A DNA stretch of 64,000 bases, from the NCBI GenBank assembly GCA_030295235.1, contig AP026127.1, forward strand, positions 1,304,501-1,368,500, read 5' to 3'. Positions within the stretch are counted from its first letter, which is position 1, and every line of letters begins with the position of its first letter. Shown here piece by piece: positions 10,464-21,561 of this stretch. The notes under the pieces are model-generated. The model did no database searches. It was given only the letters and a program-made list of their open reading frames with translations, and was not told the DNA's origin. The position numbers were made by a program, and so were the translations under genes. This stretch comes from Fistulifera solaris (lineage: Eukaryota; Bacillariophyta; Bacillariophyceae; Naviculales; Stauroneidaceae).

Positions 10464-11580
10464 TATCTTATCGTTTCTTGTTAAGAAAAGTTGCTGTTAT
10501 GTTTTCATTTGAGTGTTTTGATATTTTTAGAACATTAATTCATTTTGTGAGCTGTAAATCGTGTACCCAAACACGTCCAAAATTACGTTCATTTTTTAGG
10601 CGAGTGTCAGCCAAGACTCAAAAAGACAAAAAGGCGCATGATACAAAACACCTTTGAGCCGATACGACATCCGAAAATGTCTAGTGTGTTCGTTATTGTA
10701 TCGTCTACTTTGCACCGACGACTGACACTCAAAATAAAATCAGTCCCGTCTCTACTACTGGCAATGATAACAAATACTTGCTAAAAGAAATTCTGCCCTA
10801 AAATCACTACTACCGGAGTATGAATTACTTACTCTAGTATGGTGCTTTCGACCAGGCATAAAATCTATGCAAGTTTCGAAATCCTGGATTGTTTGATCAA
10901 ACAAGAAAATCTTTGTAACCTGACGTTCCAGAAATTCTGGACAGGTTGATTTGATCGAACAGAAAACCTTTATTCTTCCACAAAGTCTGGAGACATGAGA
11001 CATGAGACATTGATCTCGATCATGCAGAAAATCTTGTTGGTTAATGAATTCTGAACACGTCGTTTTCGATTATAAGGCAATTGGTTCCGGGCTAGTTCCA
11101 GAAATTCTGTAAAAGGTGTTGTCGAAAATACAGAATACCTTTGTAACAGTTAGTTCAGAAATTTGAGGCTAAGGTTATGAATCACGCTGGTTGATCCGCT
11201 GAAAAACGTCTATCTAGTCTATGCTAGCTTCGTTAAAACGCGAAATCGAAATAAGTACTTTGCAGTAGTGCGTCTAATCAATCCTTCGTGGTTACTATTG
11301 TGTCTATCTTTCCATTACCAACAGCCTTGATCAAAAATTGCATTTGGTGGTCACATTTTTCAACGCTTGTCATAGATGAGCGGTTCCTTCGGTGAAATCC
11401 ATTTACAGCGAAGCTTTCGGATAATCTCGTTCTTACTACACATGTCTTAAGATAAGTAATGGCGTACGAGTATATCGTTTGACAATTAGGACTACAATAT
11501 GTACGAGTTTTACTTATCAGCGTATGAGACAAATCAATCCAAAAGTTTCACTCGGGCAACGCGATTCTCTGCATCGCCAC
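10464..11580. other. Spacer between Cys-rich genes 1 and 2
   Basis: It holds the promoter of cluster gene 1 and, from about 10860, a degenerate minisatellite array. No gene is supported. Confidence 0.55.
10860..11170. repeat. Quasi-palindromic minisatellite, array 2 (degenerate)
   Basis: Five or six eroded units are recognised by TTCCAGAAATTCTGG-like cores (for example near 10926 and 11096) and GATCGAACAGAAAA-type intervals. It is more diverged than the arrays at 6.3 and 55.7 kb. Confidence 0.6.
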
Positions 11581-12453
11581 TTAATCGTCCTTCTTGTTCT
11601 TTTTGGGCTTCTTCGGCTTCTTGTTCTTCTTGGGCTTCTTCTCCTTCTCCGCTGACTGAACCGCTGGTGCTTCTGCGACCTGAGCTTCCGGTTCGGCTTC
11701 TTCAGTGACAAAGCGGTCAAGGTTGTTTTCGATGAGTTTTATCATACCATCCGCAATCTGTTCTCCAAACAACTGCGGGCGGACACGGCGGGAACTGCGA
11801 CTGACAGGAAGAGCGAGGGGAACACAGGCCGCGACTTCCACGAAATCGCAAGAAACGCTGAAACCAGCTTGCCCTCCCGATGTCTCGCACGGTACACAAG
11901 AATCACAAACACCGAAGGAACCCGCAGTGAAGGTGCAGGATTCCAAGGAAGTACTGATGAGGCGACTTCCGGCAGGCTCGAGTTTGACTTGTCCAGCGAA
12001 GCAGACGTCTCCAACATTGATAGCCGGAGAATCTCCGATATCCAAATCAACAGTGAATCCATCAAGGCAGTATCCAACACCGAAGGAGATATCTCTATTA
12101 GCAAGGGAGAGTGCGAAAAGACCAGTGAAGCTGGGTGTGTAGACGATGTTGTCTCGGATGGTGACATCACGAAGAGTGTCGCAATCGAAAGAGAGAGTAC
12201 CAGCCAAGATTTCAGGCGTGCATGCACATTCAACAGTTCCTCCAAGAAGTCGTTCGATACCCGTGCAGACAGCACCGTTAAAGAGGCCTTGGGTTTCACG
12301 GTCCGCGTCCATGGCCGACTCGGGAAGCTGAACGGTACCAGAGATTCGACCCGATTCATCTGCTCCGCGAAGAGAACGGAAAGTTAGTGTTTCCTCGCTT
12401 GCAGCAGCTGCGGTAACGAGGAAAGCGGAAACAAGGGCGGAAGAGAGCTTCAT
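11581..12453 (-). CDS. Secreted Cys-rich domain protein, cluster member 2 (Lys-rich tail)
   Basis: Single exon of 290 residues from ATG 12453. The signal peptide is MKLSSALVSAFLVTAAAAS. The Cys-rich domain is collinear with that of the 9591-10463 gene: CTGIERLLG, ECACTPEIL, SFDCDTLRDVT, YTPSFTGLFAL, FGVGYCLDGF, GDVCFAGQV, SCTFTAGSFGVCDSCVPC, SVSCDFVEVAACVPLALP, then SRSSRRVRPQLFGEQIADGM. Both copies keep every cysteine. The tail differs: it is Ala/Glu-rich and then a run of Lys-Lys-Pro/Asn-Lys repeats (KKPKKNKKPKKP), whereas the neighbour is acidic. A polycationic secreted tail is reminiscent in composition of wall- or silica-associated proteins, but nothing in the sequence proves such a role. 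Confidence 0.8.
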   Translation of the reverse strand: MKLSSALVSAFLVTAAAASEETLTFRSLRGADESGRISGTVQLPESAMDADRETQGLFNGAVCTGIERLLGGTVECACTPEILAGTLSFDCDTLRDVTIRDNIVYTPSFTGLFALSLANRDISFGVGYCLDGFTVDLDIGDSPAINVGDVCFAGQVKLEPAGSRLISTSLESCTFTAGSFGVCDSCVPCETSGGQAGFSVSCDFVEVAACVPLALPVSRSSRRVRPQLFGEQIADGMIKLIENNLDRFVTEEAEPEAQVAEAPAVQSAEKEKKPKKNKKPKKPKKNKKDD

Positions 12454-13868
12454 GTTTCTATTATTGATTGCAGAAGATATGATTTCGCGTCTTCGGCTTG
12501 TAAATGAGCCTAATCATTGCGCACCTCGGGGGCAAAAGTCGCCAGGTAGGACTTCGACTGCCGGAAATTGCCAACCACCATCGAGTTGTAGTCGGGAATT
12601 TTATCCGTTGTACTATTCGGATACTACAAGAATGTGAACAGAAACATAATTCATAAAAATAGTTAGGACAAATGCGCAAGATTCAGTGAAATTCGATATA
12701 GCTAAGACTGTACTAAAAACTTTTAGTTGCCGACCGGCGTTCGATCCAACTAAAATGTCGGTCGTGCTCGACGTTGAGCGCGGGATCGCTCTGATAGTTA
12801 TAGCCCCTTGCGCAGCACGCAAGAAAACTCCCCCTCTTCGTTCCGTTTCTCGTCCGAAGTTTTCGACTCTACGTTGAATAGTATAAACAGTCACGGATCG
12901 TGCATGATCCGCGTTTCATGTGTGAAGCTCCTATACTGGGGTTCAGGATAATGTACACAATAATAGAGTGTTCTGTAGCGTGTGACGTGTCTCCGAAGAT
13001 TTTGAAATTATGTGAAACATCTCTGTTGTTCTTGCGAATTAGCTTTACTTTATACTCCGTACTCGTTAACTAACTTGAAAGAGGATCATCATCTGTGCAA
13101 TGAACGCAATCGGAAGATGAGCGAAGCCTTTGTTGGGTCATTCTCTGCTTTGTGCGTTTGTTTTTGTGTTTCCTTTGCTGGCTTCTTGCTGCTTGATTGC
13201 CGTCGGAGATTGCCTTGAGAGGCGTAATCATCACATCTCAGAGGAATCATTACCGCACTATTAAAACCATGACTTCAAAGTCACGTCTCCTAATATCTGG
13301 GATCTGTCTGCGGAACGAAATTGATCAGGAATCAGCCTTTTACATAAAAACGCAGCGCATCTCTCCTTGCCGTACCTGGTCGGAGGAAAGTCTTAAATAG
13401 ACATCCGCCTTGATGCCTCGGGTTTTTTAAGCCATTGGCAACACCTTGGCTTTGCCATGAGAAGTAGTGGTATCGCACCGTGGCGTAGTATCTTTCCACC
13501 TTGCTATGATGTTTGAATGCGGCACAATTCAGCAATCAACCATAGAAGCGTCGACAACCAAAGCCGAATGACTGTATGTAAGACGTGCTAGTTTGACAGA
13601 TTGACTTGTAATCGTTACTGATGTTAATTACTCTTTTCAGTCCATCACTGGATCCTTGTACGGAGTATTAATCAATTTCATCGGTGACTTGTCGTGCAAG
13701 GCGAACGACACAAAAAGTCACTTCACAGAGAGCGTTCTTAACAATTCAACGGTAGAATCAGTAATTTTTCCCGAGATAAAATGTTCGAAAAAGACTTGTT
13801 AAATAGGAGCTGCAAAATAAAGAAACTTTACGTTTGTGCACGATCCAATAGAGTTGGCCATTTTCTAG
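12454..13868. other. Intergenic, nothing firmly recognised
   Basis: A minus-strand frame at 13332-13535 (KVERYYATVRYHYFSW) has protein-like composition, but I cannot place it in a family. No repeat of the dispersed family lies here. Confidence 0.4.
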
Positions 13869-14958
13869 TCATCGATTGCCTCCTTTCGACGTGAGCATCA
13901 CCCACCACGGAATATCTCGATTGTCATTATTCATACTGATTTGTGAATTGCTTTGCGAGGTTACTGGTTTGTTGGCGCTCGCGTAATCGAGCCATTTTGA
14001 GTGTCCTGTGTTAGGTGCCGGATTTTGTTGACCTTGTGCATTCAACCATGTCGTGCTTTGAACAGTATTTCCTGCGGTGCTACCTGCATTAGTTGTGGGT
14101 TGTTCTGCGGGTTGTTGTTGTTGCGGCGATCGTATTATTTCTTCCGTAGCAGCAGCATCCTCTTCGGCCAACATCTCGTCAACTCTACTCTCCATCATTC
14201 GCATAAGACCAAGCGCATCGAATACATCCCGATCATTTGTTTGGACTGTTGATCCGAAAAAGGAATGTTATTGGAGAGACAAAAGGCCCAGGCATGCTCG
14301 GACAATCCAAGTAAAAGCCATTTTCACCGGTTGGACATCTCTGACACGATGTGCAAGTTCCAATATCGCCAAATTGTACATTGCAATCGGCGACCGAAGC
14401 AGACACTTGTCCTTGAAGAGGATCAATGTCGATCGTGAGAGTGCCTTCGATGCAAAAATTCCCAAATGGCACAAATCGTCCGGCGTCCCCCAACCGCACC
14501 GCTTGGTAAGTCACGTCCGTCAAACACACAGAGACCGGCGAAGAGATTTGTGTTTCCAGTAGTCGAATGACAAAAGCACCTTCATATCGCGTTCCGTACG
14601 CTGCTCTTCCAACTTGAGATGGCGACATTCGTTCACATGAGTACGATATTTGCAATGGCAGACCATCTGCGGAACAATCGCAAGTGTATCGACTGGTGAA
14701 GAGTCGTTCTACGTCACCGCAGATGCGACGGATGAAAAGGTCTCGATCTGCATCATCGTGTATCGATCCATTTGCAATCTGGTCATCGAAGAGGTTGAAG
14801 GCTTTGTTGTCATCGGTCTTCAACAAACTACGAGATCCGCGCAGTTCCGGTTTTCTTCTATCCTCAAGATCGCCTGTATTGTTCAAAGTATGTTGTTCGG
14901 AGGCCATACTAATTCCAATTAGACCGAAAGATGTCGAAAGGGAGATCGGCCATCTCAT
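13869..14958 (-). CDS. Secreted Cys-rich domain protein, cluster member 3 (Gln-rich tail), frame-interrupted
   Basis: It starts at ATG 14958 (MRWPISLSTSFGLIGISMAS, a signal peptide). The domain is the second subtype: CGDVERLF, YTCDCSADG, YSCERMSPSQVGRAAYG, YEGAFVIRLLE, SVCLTDVTYQ, FGNFCIEGTL, SVADCNVQFGDIGTC with CTSCQRC, NGFYLDC. Member 4 continues PIPFCVPNDIP. Here the matching PGPFCLSNNIP appears only if one T is added to a TTTT run (plus-strand AAAA 14281-14284). A second added base at 14240-14242 restores the tail that starts NDRDVFDALGLMRMMESR. The tail then contains a Gln/Pro-rich part (SPQQQQPAEQP) and ends at 13869. I therefore treat the two open frames as one gene. Confidence 0.65.
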
Positions 14959-16060
14959 GATGCTTAATCGCTTGATTTCTTTTGTTCGGACAACGGCGTC
15001 TGAGACTTATGAAGGAAGATTAAATTTTTAGTGGCTTTCTGCTACCTAACTTCCTCGAATGAATGCATGAGAGGCTACAGCGCATCCACCAAGGAGACAT
15101 TTGTTCGCTATAGAAGGAAGAAAACAAGCAGCGCCGCAACAAAGAAGGCAAGAACGCCACCTATGGTCCCTGGTAATCGTGAAAATGAAAACCAGTGACA
15201 TAGCTGAGTTCGACCGCGAACTGCAACCGGTACAGAATCCCCTAACTAAACTTTTAGAGCCTCCGTATTTACTCATCTGCCGGTACTCGAAAGAGCCGTT
15301 CACATAATTTTCCACATACAAAAATAATGTTGGTTCATGGTCACGATGAACATCGTCTATCGTCTTACCTGATGCGTCTGCGAGTGGTCGTGTTGACGAA
15401 AACGATACCATATTTATGCTGCAAGGCCGGACTGCTGTCTTTGGGTAAAGAGTGTCGGTGAAAACATCTTTGTGTGGCGCGTATTAATCCACAAAAGAGA
15501 GTGGTTGTTGCCTCAACAAACCAAAATGGGGTAGAAGCACACTCTGTATGTTAATACTGCTTGACAAGAACAGTCGAGGACTATATCGCAACTGTGAATT
15601 ACAACAAGTGCAGGTACTTTCTGTGGTGATTCGACTTAATTGCTTCAAGGGTTTTTGAAGCGGACAAGGCCGTACGCCTATGCTTGGCAGATGTCAAACT
15701 GCTTTATTAGATGGCAACCGTCGTTAGCTTGGAGGAAAGCGAAATTTTTCTTGAAATAAAACTCGAAGAGGGTTTATTATAGAACGTTGCCTAAATCCAG
15801 TAACTCTACCACCGTCTCTTAGTCTATTGGACGAGATGATTATTTACAACCACACGGACAAAAAACGATTCAAATTTTCAAATTTGTCGTCACATACACT
15901 TTTCAGTACCGTGCTGCTACATTCTGAATGATACAATGATAACAAACGACTAAACCTCACTTTCTTTTACCCGATTCAACGCAAAATAATAATTTATTTT
16001 TCTTTGCGAGGAACGAAAGCCAAAGCAAAACGAAATCACTTGTCTGACTGAGAAATTAAC
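14959..16060. other. Divergent intergenic region between Cys-rich genes 3 and 4
   Basis: The genes on either side point away from each other, so this 1.1 kb should hold both promoters. The frame at 15046-15411 (minus) has no recognisable motif. Confidence 0.45.
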
Positions 16061-18106
16061 ATGAGAATTATAAGAGACGCCGTAATATTTGCTTTCCTTT
16101 TGTCCGGGCGCGTCTCCGGTTTCAACGATCGCGATGATGCATTGAAGATAAATGATGCAGACGAGCTTGACCGATCGATATACAAAGTATCCATCAAACG
16201 AGAACTGATGAATGAAGGGTATTCCTTGGAATATTTAAAAAGCATCTCCGATGGAGTTGTACAGATTGAACGAGATTCGGAAGAACGAGATTTGTTTGTC
16301 AGACGGATATGCAATATCATCGAACGTCTTTATAGCGACGGCACATACAACTGCGAATGCAGCATGAAGCCCTTAGCACCTCAAGTCTCCTACACTTGCG
16401 AGAGATACACCCCGACCCAAAGTGGACGGGCATCTTATGGCGTTCGGTACCAGGGAGCATTCATCTTCCGGTATTTGGCACTTTCGCTCTCGACACCGGC
16501 ATCCGTGTGTTTGACCGACATGACGTACAGCTCGTTGGCGTTGAATGGAGGCAGAGGAGGGGTAATTCCTTTCGGCGACTTTTGTATCGAATCACAGCTC
16601 GAAATCGATGTGAATCCTCTCCAAGGAGATGTGACTGTCTCCGTGGATGATTGCAATGTACAGCTTGGCGACAATCTAGGAACCTGCACTTTTTGCGGCG
16701 CTTGTCCGACAGGACCGGGTTTCTACATAGACTGCACAAATATCTGGCCAATACCGTTCTGTGTACCAAATGACATTCCCATTATTGGCGGCAGGATGAT
16801 TAATCGTGAGGGAACCGGAGCAGAAGCGGAAACGCAAGAGGGTGGAGCTCGATCCTTAGAAGATGGTAGCAGTAACCCTACAGGTGTAGGAGGGGGAGGC
16901 TTCCCAAAAGGTCTCGTTGGCGGTACAGGGATGCCGAATCCACAGAAGCTATTTAAAGTATTAGATTTAGCGAGACTCTTGCAAGAGAGAATCCAGGCAA
17001 TTATTGCCGACGACAGTTCTCAGCAATCGCCAACGGAACCAAGCGAAGGCACAACTGGACAACAAACTGGAACCATGAATGATCCTAATGGTCCTTGGCA
17101 GCCTTGGGCCGATAAAGATGAACCCGGTGAGACAGGAAATGAACCCGTGCAGCCTGACGAGGAACCTACGGAAACTTACGATGAGCCAGGTGAAAATGAC
17201 GACGAACCCATGGACGCTTACGATGAACCAGGTCATTCAGATGACGATCAAACTGATGACGGGCCTAACGATGATGACCAAACTGACGATGAACCTAGCC
17301 ACTCAGACGACGATCAAACTGACGACGATGAAGTGACGACTGACGACGCAACACTTGATAGTGCGTATGATCAAGGATCGAGTACGCAGCAAATAGGACC
17401 AATAGATCAGCCGACGGACTCTTGGCAACCGTGGGCGGCTACAGATGATTTACCGCCTATCGAAACGGATGACTACATACCAGCTCCCACTGATGATGAT
17501 ATTGAACAAACAAGTACCGACGATGACGAGCAAGTAAGCACTGATGATAATACCGACGATGACAGCACAGATGATGATGAGCAAATTAGCACCGATGATT
17601 ATGGAGTCGAGGAAGAGCCTAATGATTACTATGATGATCCCTACACCGAGCAAAATTCCGGCTACGGCTCCAAAAAAGGTAAAGAAAAGGGGGCAAGCAA
17701 AGAAAAGAAGACAAAAAGTGCTAAAGGTAGTACAACAGAGAAGGAGGGAAACACGAAGGGCATGGAAAAGGAATCGTCGGTCAAGTCACAAAAAGACGGC
17801 AAAGAAAATAAGAAGTCATCGGGTGGGAAAGACAAAGTTAGAGGAGGAGAAAGTTCCATGCGAATACAAAACTTAAACGGCCCATCAACCGAGCAATTAT
17901 ATGAGGAAGATGTCGGCATGCAAGCTTATGAGGCGGTAGAGGAGACGGAGAACGATCACGGTCCAAGGCCAAACAAACAAGATCCGGAGCAAAACGCCGA
18001 AAAGTTTTCGGAAGACCTTGATGATTCGGAAAGAGGCTGGTGGGGTCGAAATTCAAACCAAGAAAAAGAATCTTGGTTCAAAGGCTTTCTCAGAAAATCA
18101 GGGTAG
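16061..18106 (+). CDS. Secreted Cys-rich domain protein, cluster member 4 (long Asp/Lys-rich tail)
   Basis: Single exon of 681 residues from ATG 16061. The signal peptide (MRIIRDAVIFAFLLSGRVSG) is followed by an α-helical spacer and then the second-subtype domain at ~residues 80-250: RRICNIIERLY, YNCECSMKPL, YTCERYTPTQSGRASYG, SVCLTDMTYS, FGDFCIESQL, DDCNVQLGDNLGTC with CTFCGAC, GFYIDCTNIWPIPFC. After that come ~430 residues of low complexity: a Pro/Glu/Asp region with two PWQPWA/SWQPWA boxes, Asp-rich repeats (DDDQTDDE, STDDDEQ), then a Lys/Ser/Gly block (KKGKEKGASKEKKTKSAKG). Alternating acidic and basic tails suggest a matrix protein. It is transcribed away from the other three members. 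Confidence 0.8.
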   Translation: MRIIRDAVIFAFLLSGRVSGFNDRDDALKINDADELDRSIYKVSIKRELMNEGYSLEYLKSISDGVVQIERDSEERDLFVRRICNIIERLYSDGTYNCECSMKPLAPQVSYTCERYTPTQSGRASYGVRYQGAFIFRYLALSLSTPASVCLTDMTYSSLALNGGRGGVIPFGDFCIESQLEIDVNPLQGDVTVSVDDCNVQLGDNLGTCTFCGACPTGPGFYIDCTNIWPIPFCVPNDIPIIGGRMINREGTGAEAETQEGGARSLEDGSSNPTGVGGGGFPKGLVGGTGMPNPQKLFKVLDLARLLQERIQAIIADDSSQQSPTEPSEGTTGQQTGTMNDPNGPWQPWADKDEPGETGNEPVQPDEEPTETYDEPGENDDEPMDAYDEPGHSDDDQTDDGPNDDDQTDDEPSHSDDDQTDDDEVTTDDATLDSAYDQGSSTQQIGPIDQPTDSWQPWAATDDLPPIETDDYIPAPTDDDIEQTSTDDDEQVSTDDNTDDDSTDDDEQISTDDYGVEEEPNDYYDDPYTEQNSGYGSKKGKEKGASKEKKTKSAKGSTTEKEGNTKGMEKESSVKSQKDGKENKKSSGGKDKVRGGESSMRIQNLNGPSTEQLYEEDVGMQAYEAVEETENDHGPRPNKQDPEQNAEKFSEDLDDSERGWWGRNSNQEKESWFKGFLRKSG

Positions 18107-18634
18107 GGACCTCCCCCAGTAGTCATCTGCAAATGCTCACCTCATAAACAATATTTCTTTAATCAACTTCAGTTACTTTAGTGTACTTGAATTGCAGTAA
18201 AAGATCGTGTCAATGTGTCTGTTCTTATTTTGTTTGGTTCCGCTCCGTTCCGTTCTTCTTCTGTTTTTTATATACCGGGAAAGCGATTGACTCGGCTACA
18301 ATTCGCAAAGCATGTAAACTATAGGCCGCGTAGACCTAGATTAGATACTTTGTAGTTCGTGTTGATTCTTCTTCCTTCGTGTCATGAAACACTTTCCTCG
18401 GATTAGGGAGAAGGATAGAAGGCAGCAAGCCACTACTTTCTATCTGATAGTACAGAGTAAACGTCTTGCATCGTACGCTCGATGAGTTGACCTCACAAAA
18501 ATACTCACAACATCATGCGATGCGAAAAGCTCTGTGCAATCGACGACAATAAGCATCAACATCATTATTATCTCTTTTATCGCCAATTCAGCGCCTTGAT
18601 ACCCCGAATATAAAGGACGACACGAGGGCGAAAC
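18107..18634. other. Intergenic
   Basis: 3' flank of the long Cys-rich gene and promoter of the ribosomal protein gene; nothing further is recognised. Confidence 0.5.
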
Positions 18635-19771
18635 ATGTGGGCGTTACGGCAATCGAACGCGCTTCGGAAGGCGTTCGATAGTTCATTCAAGGTGCGATGC
18701 TACTCGACTACCGTTCGCTTATTCAAGAACGACGACAAGAAGGATATTCCCAAATACCAGACAATCAACAATACTGGATTTTCTAACGAAGAAATCGAAA
18801 AGATTTTGCAAGAGGAAGAAGCCAAAATGATCGCTGAACAAAAGGCTAGATTTGTGGAAAGCTGGGAACCCGGCATGCGAAAGAAGCCTTTGCAATCGAG
18901 TTTCAAGCTAGAAGAATTTGAGTATGAGCTGGAACCGGAAAAGCATTTACCGCGATGGACGCTTCTTGATAAACGCTGCGGGGCGCTGGCTATCAAAGTG
19001 GGTATGATGCCTGTATTCGATGAGTGGGGCGTCCGACATCCTTGTACGGTGCTGTTCATGGATCAAAATATCGTTATTGGACATAAAACGATGGAAAAGA
19101 ACGGATACATTGCTGCTCAAATTGCTGCTGGAGAAAGAAAACGTAAGAACGTAGGAAAATCAGTCCTGGGGCAGTATCAGGGCTTCTTGTCGGAAGAGGA
19201 GAATCCACCGTACCTGGTCCGCGAGTTCCGCATTACCGACGAATCGCTGCTTCCCCCATTGCACTCGCAGATTCATGCGCGACACTTTGTTCCAGGACAG
19301 AATATAGACGTCTCGGGAATATCGAAAGGAAAGGGATTTCAGGGACCCATGAAACGTCACAATTTTGGTGGTATGCCCGCTTCACACGGTGTATCGCTGT
19401 CTCATCGAGCACATGGTTCCACAGGACAATGTCAGGATCCTGGAAAAGTATTCAAGGGCAAAAAGATGGCTGGGCATATGGGTACAGAACGAGTCACGAC
19501 TCAAAATGTGCGTATTATCAAGATTGATCGAGGCCGCAATCTACTTTACGTTCTTGGTGCGGTTCCAGGCAACAAGGGACATTTTGTCGAAGTCCGCGAC
19601 GCCGTGAAGAAACCCTTGTGGGGTACAGACAAAGTACTGGATGCAATCGATCGACCTCCTTTGCCAACGTTTGAATTCGAGGAGATTGATGGAAGCGGCA
19701 CCGCCCATGAAGTTTTTATGCCACTACCTGCTACAGATCCGTTCGCTCCGGACGATGAGGAAGCGGCCTAA
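18635..19771 (+). CDS. Mitochondrial ribosomal protein uL3m
   Basis: Single exon of 378 codons. The N-terminus (MWALRQSNALRKAFDSSFK) is rich in Arg/Ser/Ala and free of acidic residues, like a mitochondrial presequence. The uL3 fold begins with RCGALAIKVGMMPVFDEWG near residue 113. The diagnostic central loop follows: ISKGKGFQGPMKRHNFGG, ASHGVSLSHRAHGSTGQC, then GKVFKGKKMAGHMG. After that comes the DRGRNLLYVLGAVPGNKGHF strand typical of L3. uL3 lies at the peptidyl-transferase side of the large subunit and starts subunit assembly. The presequence and length favour the mitochondrial over the cytosolic form. The reading frame is intact. Confidence 0.93.
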   Translation: MWALRQSNALRKAFDSSFKVRCYSTTVRLFKNDDKKDIPKYQTINNTGFSNEEIEKILQEEEAKMIAEQKARFVESWEPGMRKKPLQSSFKLEEFEYELEPEKHLPRWTLLDKRCGALAIKVGMMPVFDEWGVRHPCTVLFMDQNIVIGHKTMEKNGYIAAQIAAGERKRKNVGKSVLGQYQGFLSEEENPPYLVREFRITDESLLPPLHSQIHARHFVPGQNIDVSGISKGKGFQGPMKRHNFGGMPASHGVSLSHRAHGSTGQCQDPGKVFKGKKMAGHMGTERVTTQNVRIIKIDRGRNLLYVLGAVPGNKGHFVEVRDAVKKPLWGTDKVLDAIDRPPLPTFEFEEIDGSGTAHEVFMPLPATDPFAPDDEEAA

Positions 19772-19862
19772 GTCAGTTCAAAAGATGGTTAAATTCTATA
19801 TGAGCGTTTATAACCGTAGCACTTGTGAATTTTATGCATGAATACATTCTAGAGCATGTTAC

Positions 19863-21185
19863 CTAGAGTATTTTCTTTTTACTCAAATAGTCGGCGAAGT
19901 TGATACCAAGGTGCGAGCCCAACAAAAGGACGGCATCCAAGCAGCCAGCGCACTCACCACTCCTGCTGCAGCAGCATAAAGACCCGGTCCGGGGCAGATT
20001 CCTAGTTCGGAAGAGTAAAACGCGTATGTGAGGTCACCAATTACATCAAACACAACCCATCAAAATTTTGTAAAGTCAGCCGTACCTGTCAATCCCCAAC
20101 CTGTTCCGAAAATGACAGCTCCCAAAAGCAGTTTTTTATCAATAGCTCGATTAGTAGGAACGGAGAACGAGGAACCTCTGGGCAGAGAAATGGGACTATC
20201 AATCAAGAACCTCTTTGTAACAGTATAGTCGGACAGCATTTGATACGACAACAACGAGGCCAAGATACCGGATCCCATGACGGTCATCAACGTGGGATCG
20301 TACGTGTTGTTCGAAAAACCCGACAAACAGAGAAAATCGTGTACTTTGGACGTCTTGGTCATTCCCGAAATCGACAGTCCTAGCGCGAACATCATTCCCG
20401 ACAGCGCTGCCCCCAAACCTTTGTTCTGTGCTACAATTTGTTCCTTCTTGTCTTCTACCGTTTCTGGAACAGGAATCGGTCGCACGAGAGCCACCATACA
20501 CACGGCAGACGTAAAAAGCGCACTGGCCCACGGATGCCAGTAGGGTGTTCCCGACGTTCGCAAGAAGCGCGTCCATGCCGACCAATTGCGCAATGGCGAA
20601 ATGACGAACTGCGTGAAAATGGCGGTTCCGGTGAAAGTGCAAGTCGCTACCAAACTGCGCAGACTGAAACGACTAATCCCACAAATACCATGACCCGACG
20701 TACAGCCATTCCCGATCCGCGTCCCGATTCCGACGAGCAATCCTCCCAAAATGTGGGCCGGCCACGAAGGAATGGGAACATCACTGGCGAGGGATCGATC
20801 ATCGCGTAACGCCATTTGCGGATTGATAAAGTAGACATACATATTGACCGTGAGCGAGAACTGGCAATCCAAACCCACCGCCAGTGATGTTTGGAGTCTC
20901 GCAACGTTTTTACAGGATGAAGAAGTGAATTGGAGAGAATGCCGCTAATGCCCATAATGTCTCCATTGAGGACAAGGAGCGTACCCGCCGAGGCTCCTGT
21001 ACATCAGGGATCAGAGAGAAACGAATGAATTATTTGTACGTCGTATAGACATGAGAGAAGAGAACGCGCAATTGAGAAAATAAGAAAGATTCGTCGCCTT
21101 CTGCGCGGATGACATACAACAGCGAGAGCGACGCACCAATGAGCGTTCCTCCTACAATCCCGGTAACAGGAGTAAAGAGAGACAT
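19863..21185 (-). CDS. YeeE/YedE-type membrane protein (sulfur-compound transporter family), three exons
   Basis: Exon 1 is 21137-21185 ([16 protein letters not shown]), donor GTGCGT. Exon 2 is 20086-20996, beginning in the middle of a Gly codon and giving [19 protein letters not shown]. Exon 3 is 19863-20001, giving [14 protein letters not shown]. Joined, these show the two half-repeats of the family: G-x-LIG-x4-L-x-L-NG-x-I-x-GISG and later [22 protein letters not shown], with Cys residues in GCTSGHGIC and GICPGPG as in thiosulfate-type YeeE proteins. About eight membrane segments are expected. Two single-base slips must be bridged, at 20859-20860 and 19939-19940; each is repaired by one more base in a short run. 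It is bacterial-like but has eukaryotic introns. The substrate is not certain. Confidence 0.75.
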
Positions 21186-21561
21186 CTTCACCTTTTCTTA
21201 TCTCGATGGGAAATGCCTTTTGATAGCAACAAAACGGCCTTATGAATGATGCTTCTTATACACTTTTGCTCTTTTTCGTCTCTTTCGAAAGTCTTCCGTC
21301 GCAATGCGTTCGCAACGGCCGGCGAAAAAAGGAAAAAGGCGAACCCGAACGGGGAAGCAGTTTCGGTGTGACAATGTATGATCGTCGACCGTGATGATGA
21401 TTTCCTCCATTCACTCGCAAAACACGCGCGCATTCATCATCACGATGATATGTTTTGTTCTTTCTCCATTCTCCTTCAACATCACCACCATTTATAACTG
21501 CAAAGCATACAAGTCTTTCAAATACACAAACATAAGATACATACCAACGCATTAAAATCGG
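21186..21561. other. Divergent promoter region
   Basis: It lies between the YeeE-type gene and the PPR-SMR gene, which are transcribed away from each other. No gene is supported. Confidence 0.5.

Noticed and set aside
13332-13535. Possible transposase or RNase H fragment on the minus strand
   Set aside because: 67 residues with plausible composition but no catalytic or family motif that I can name.
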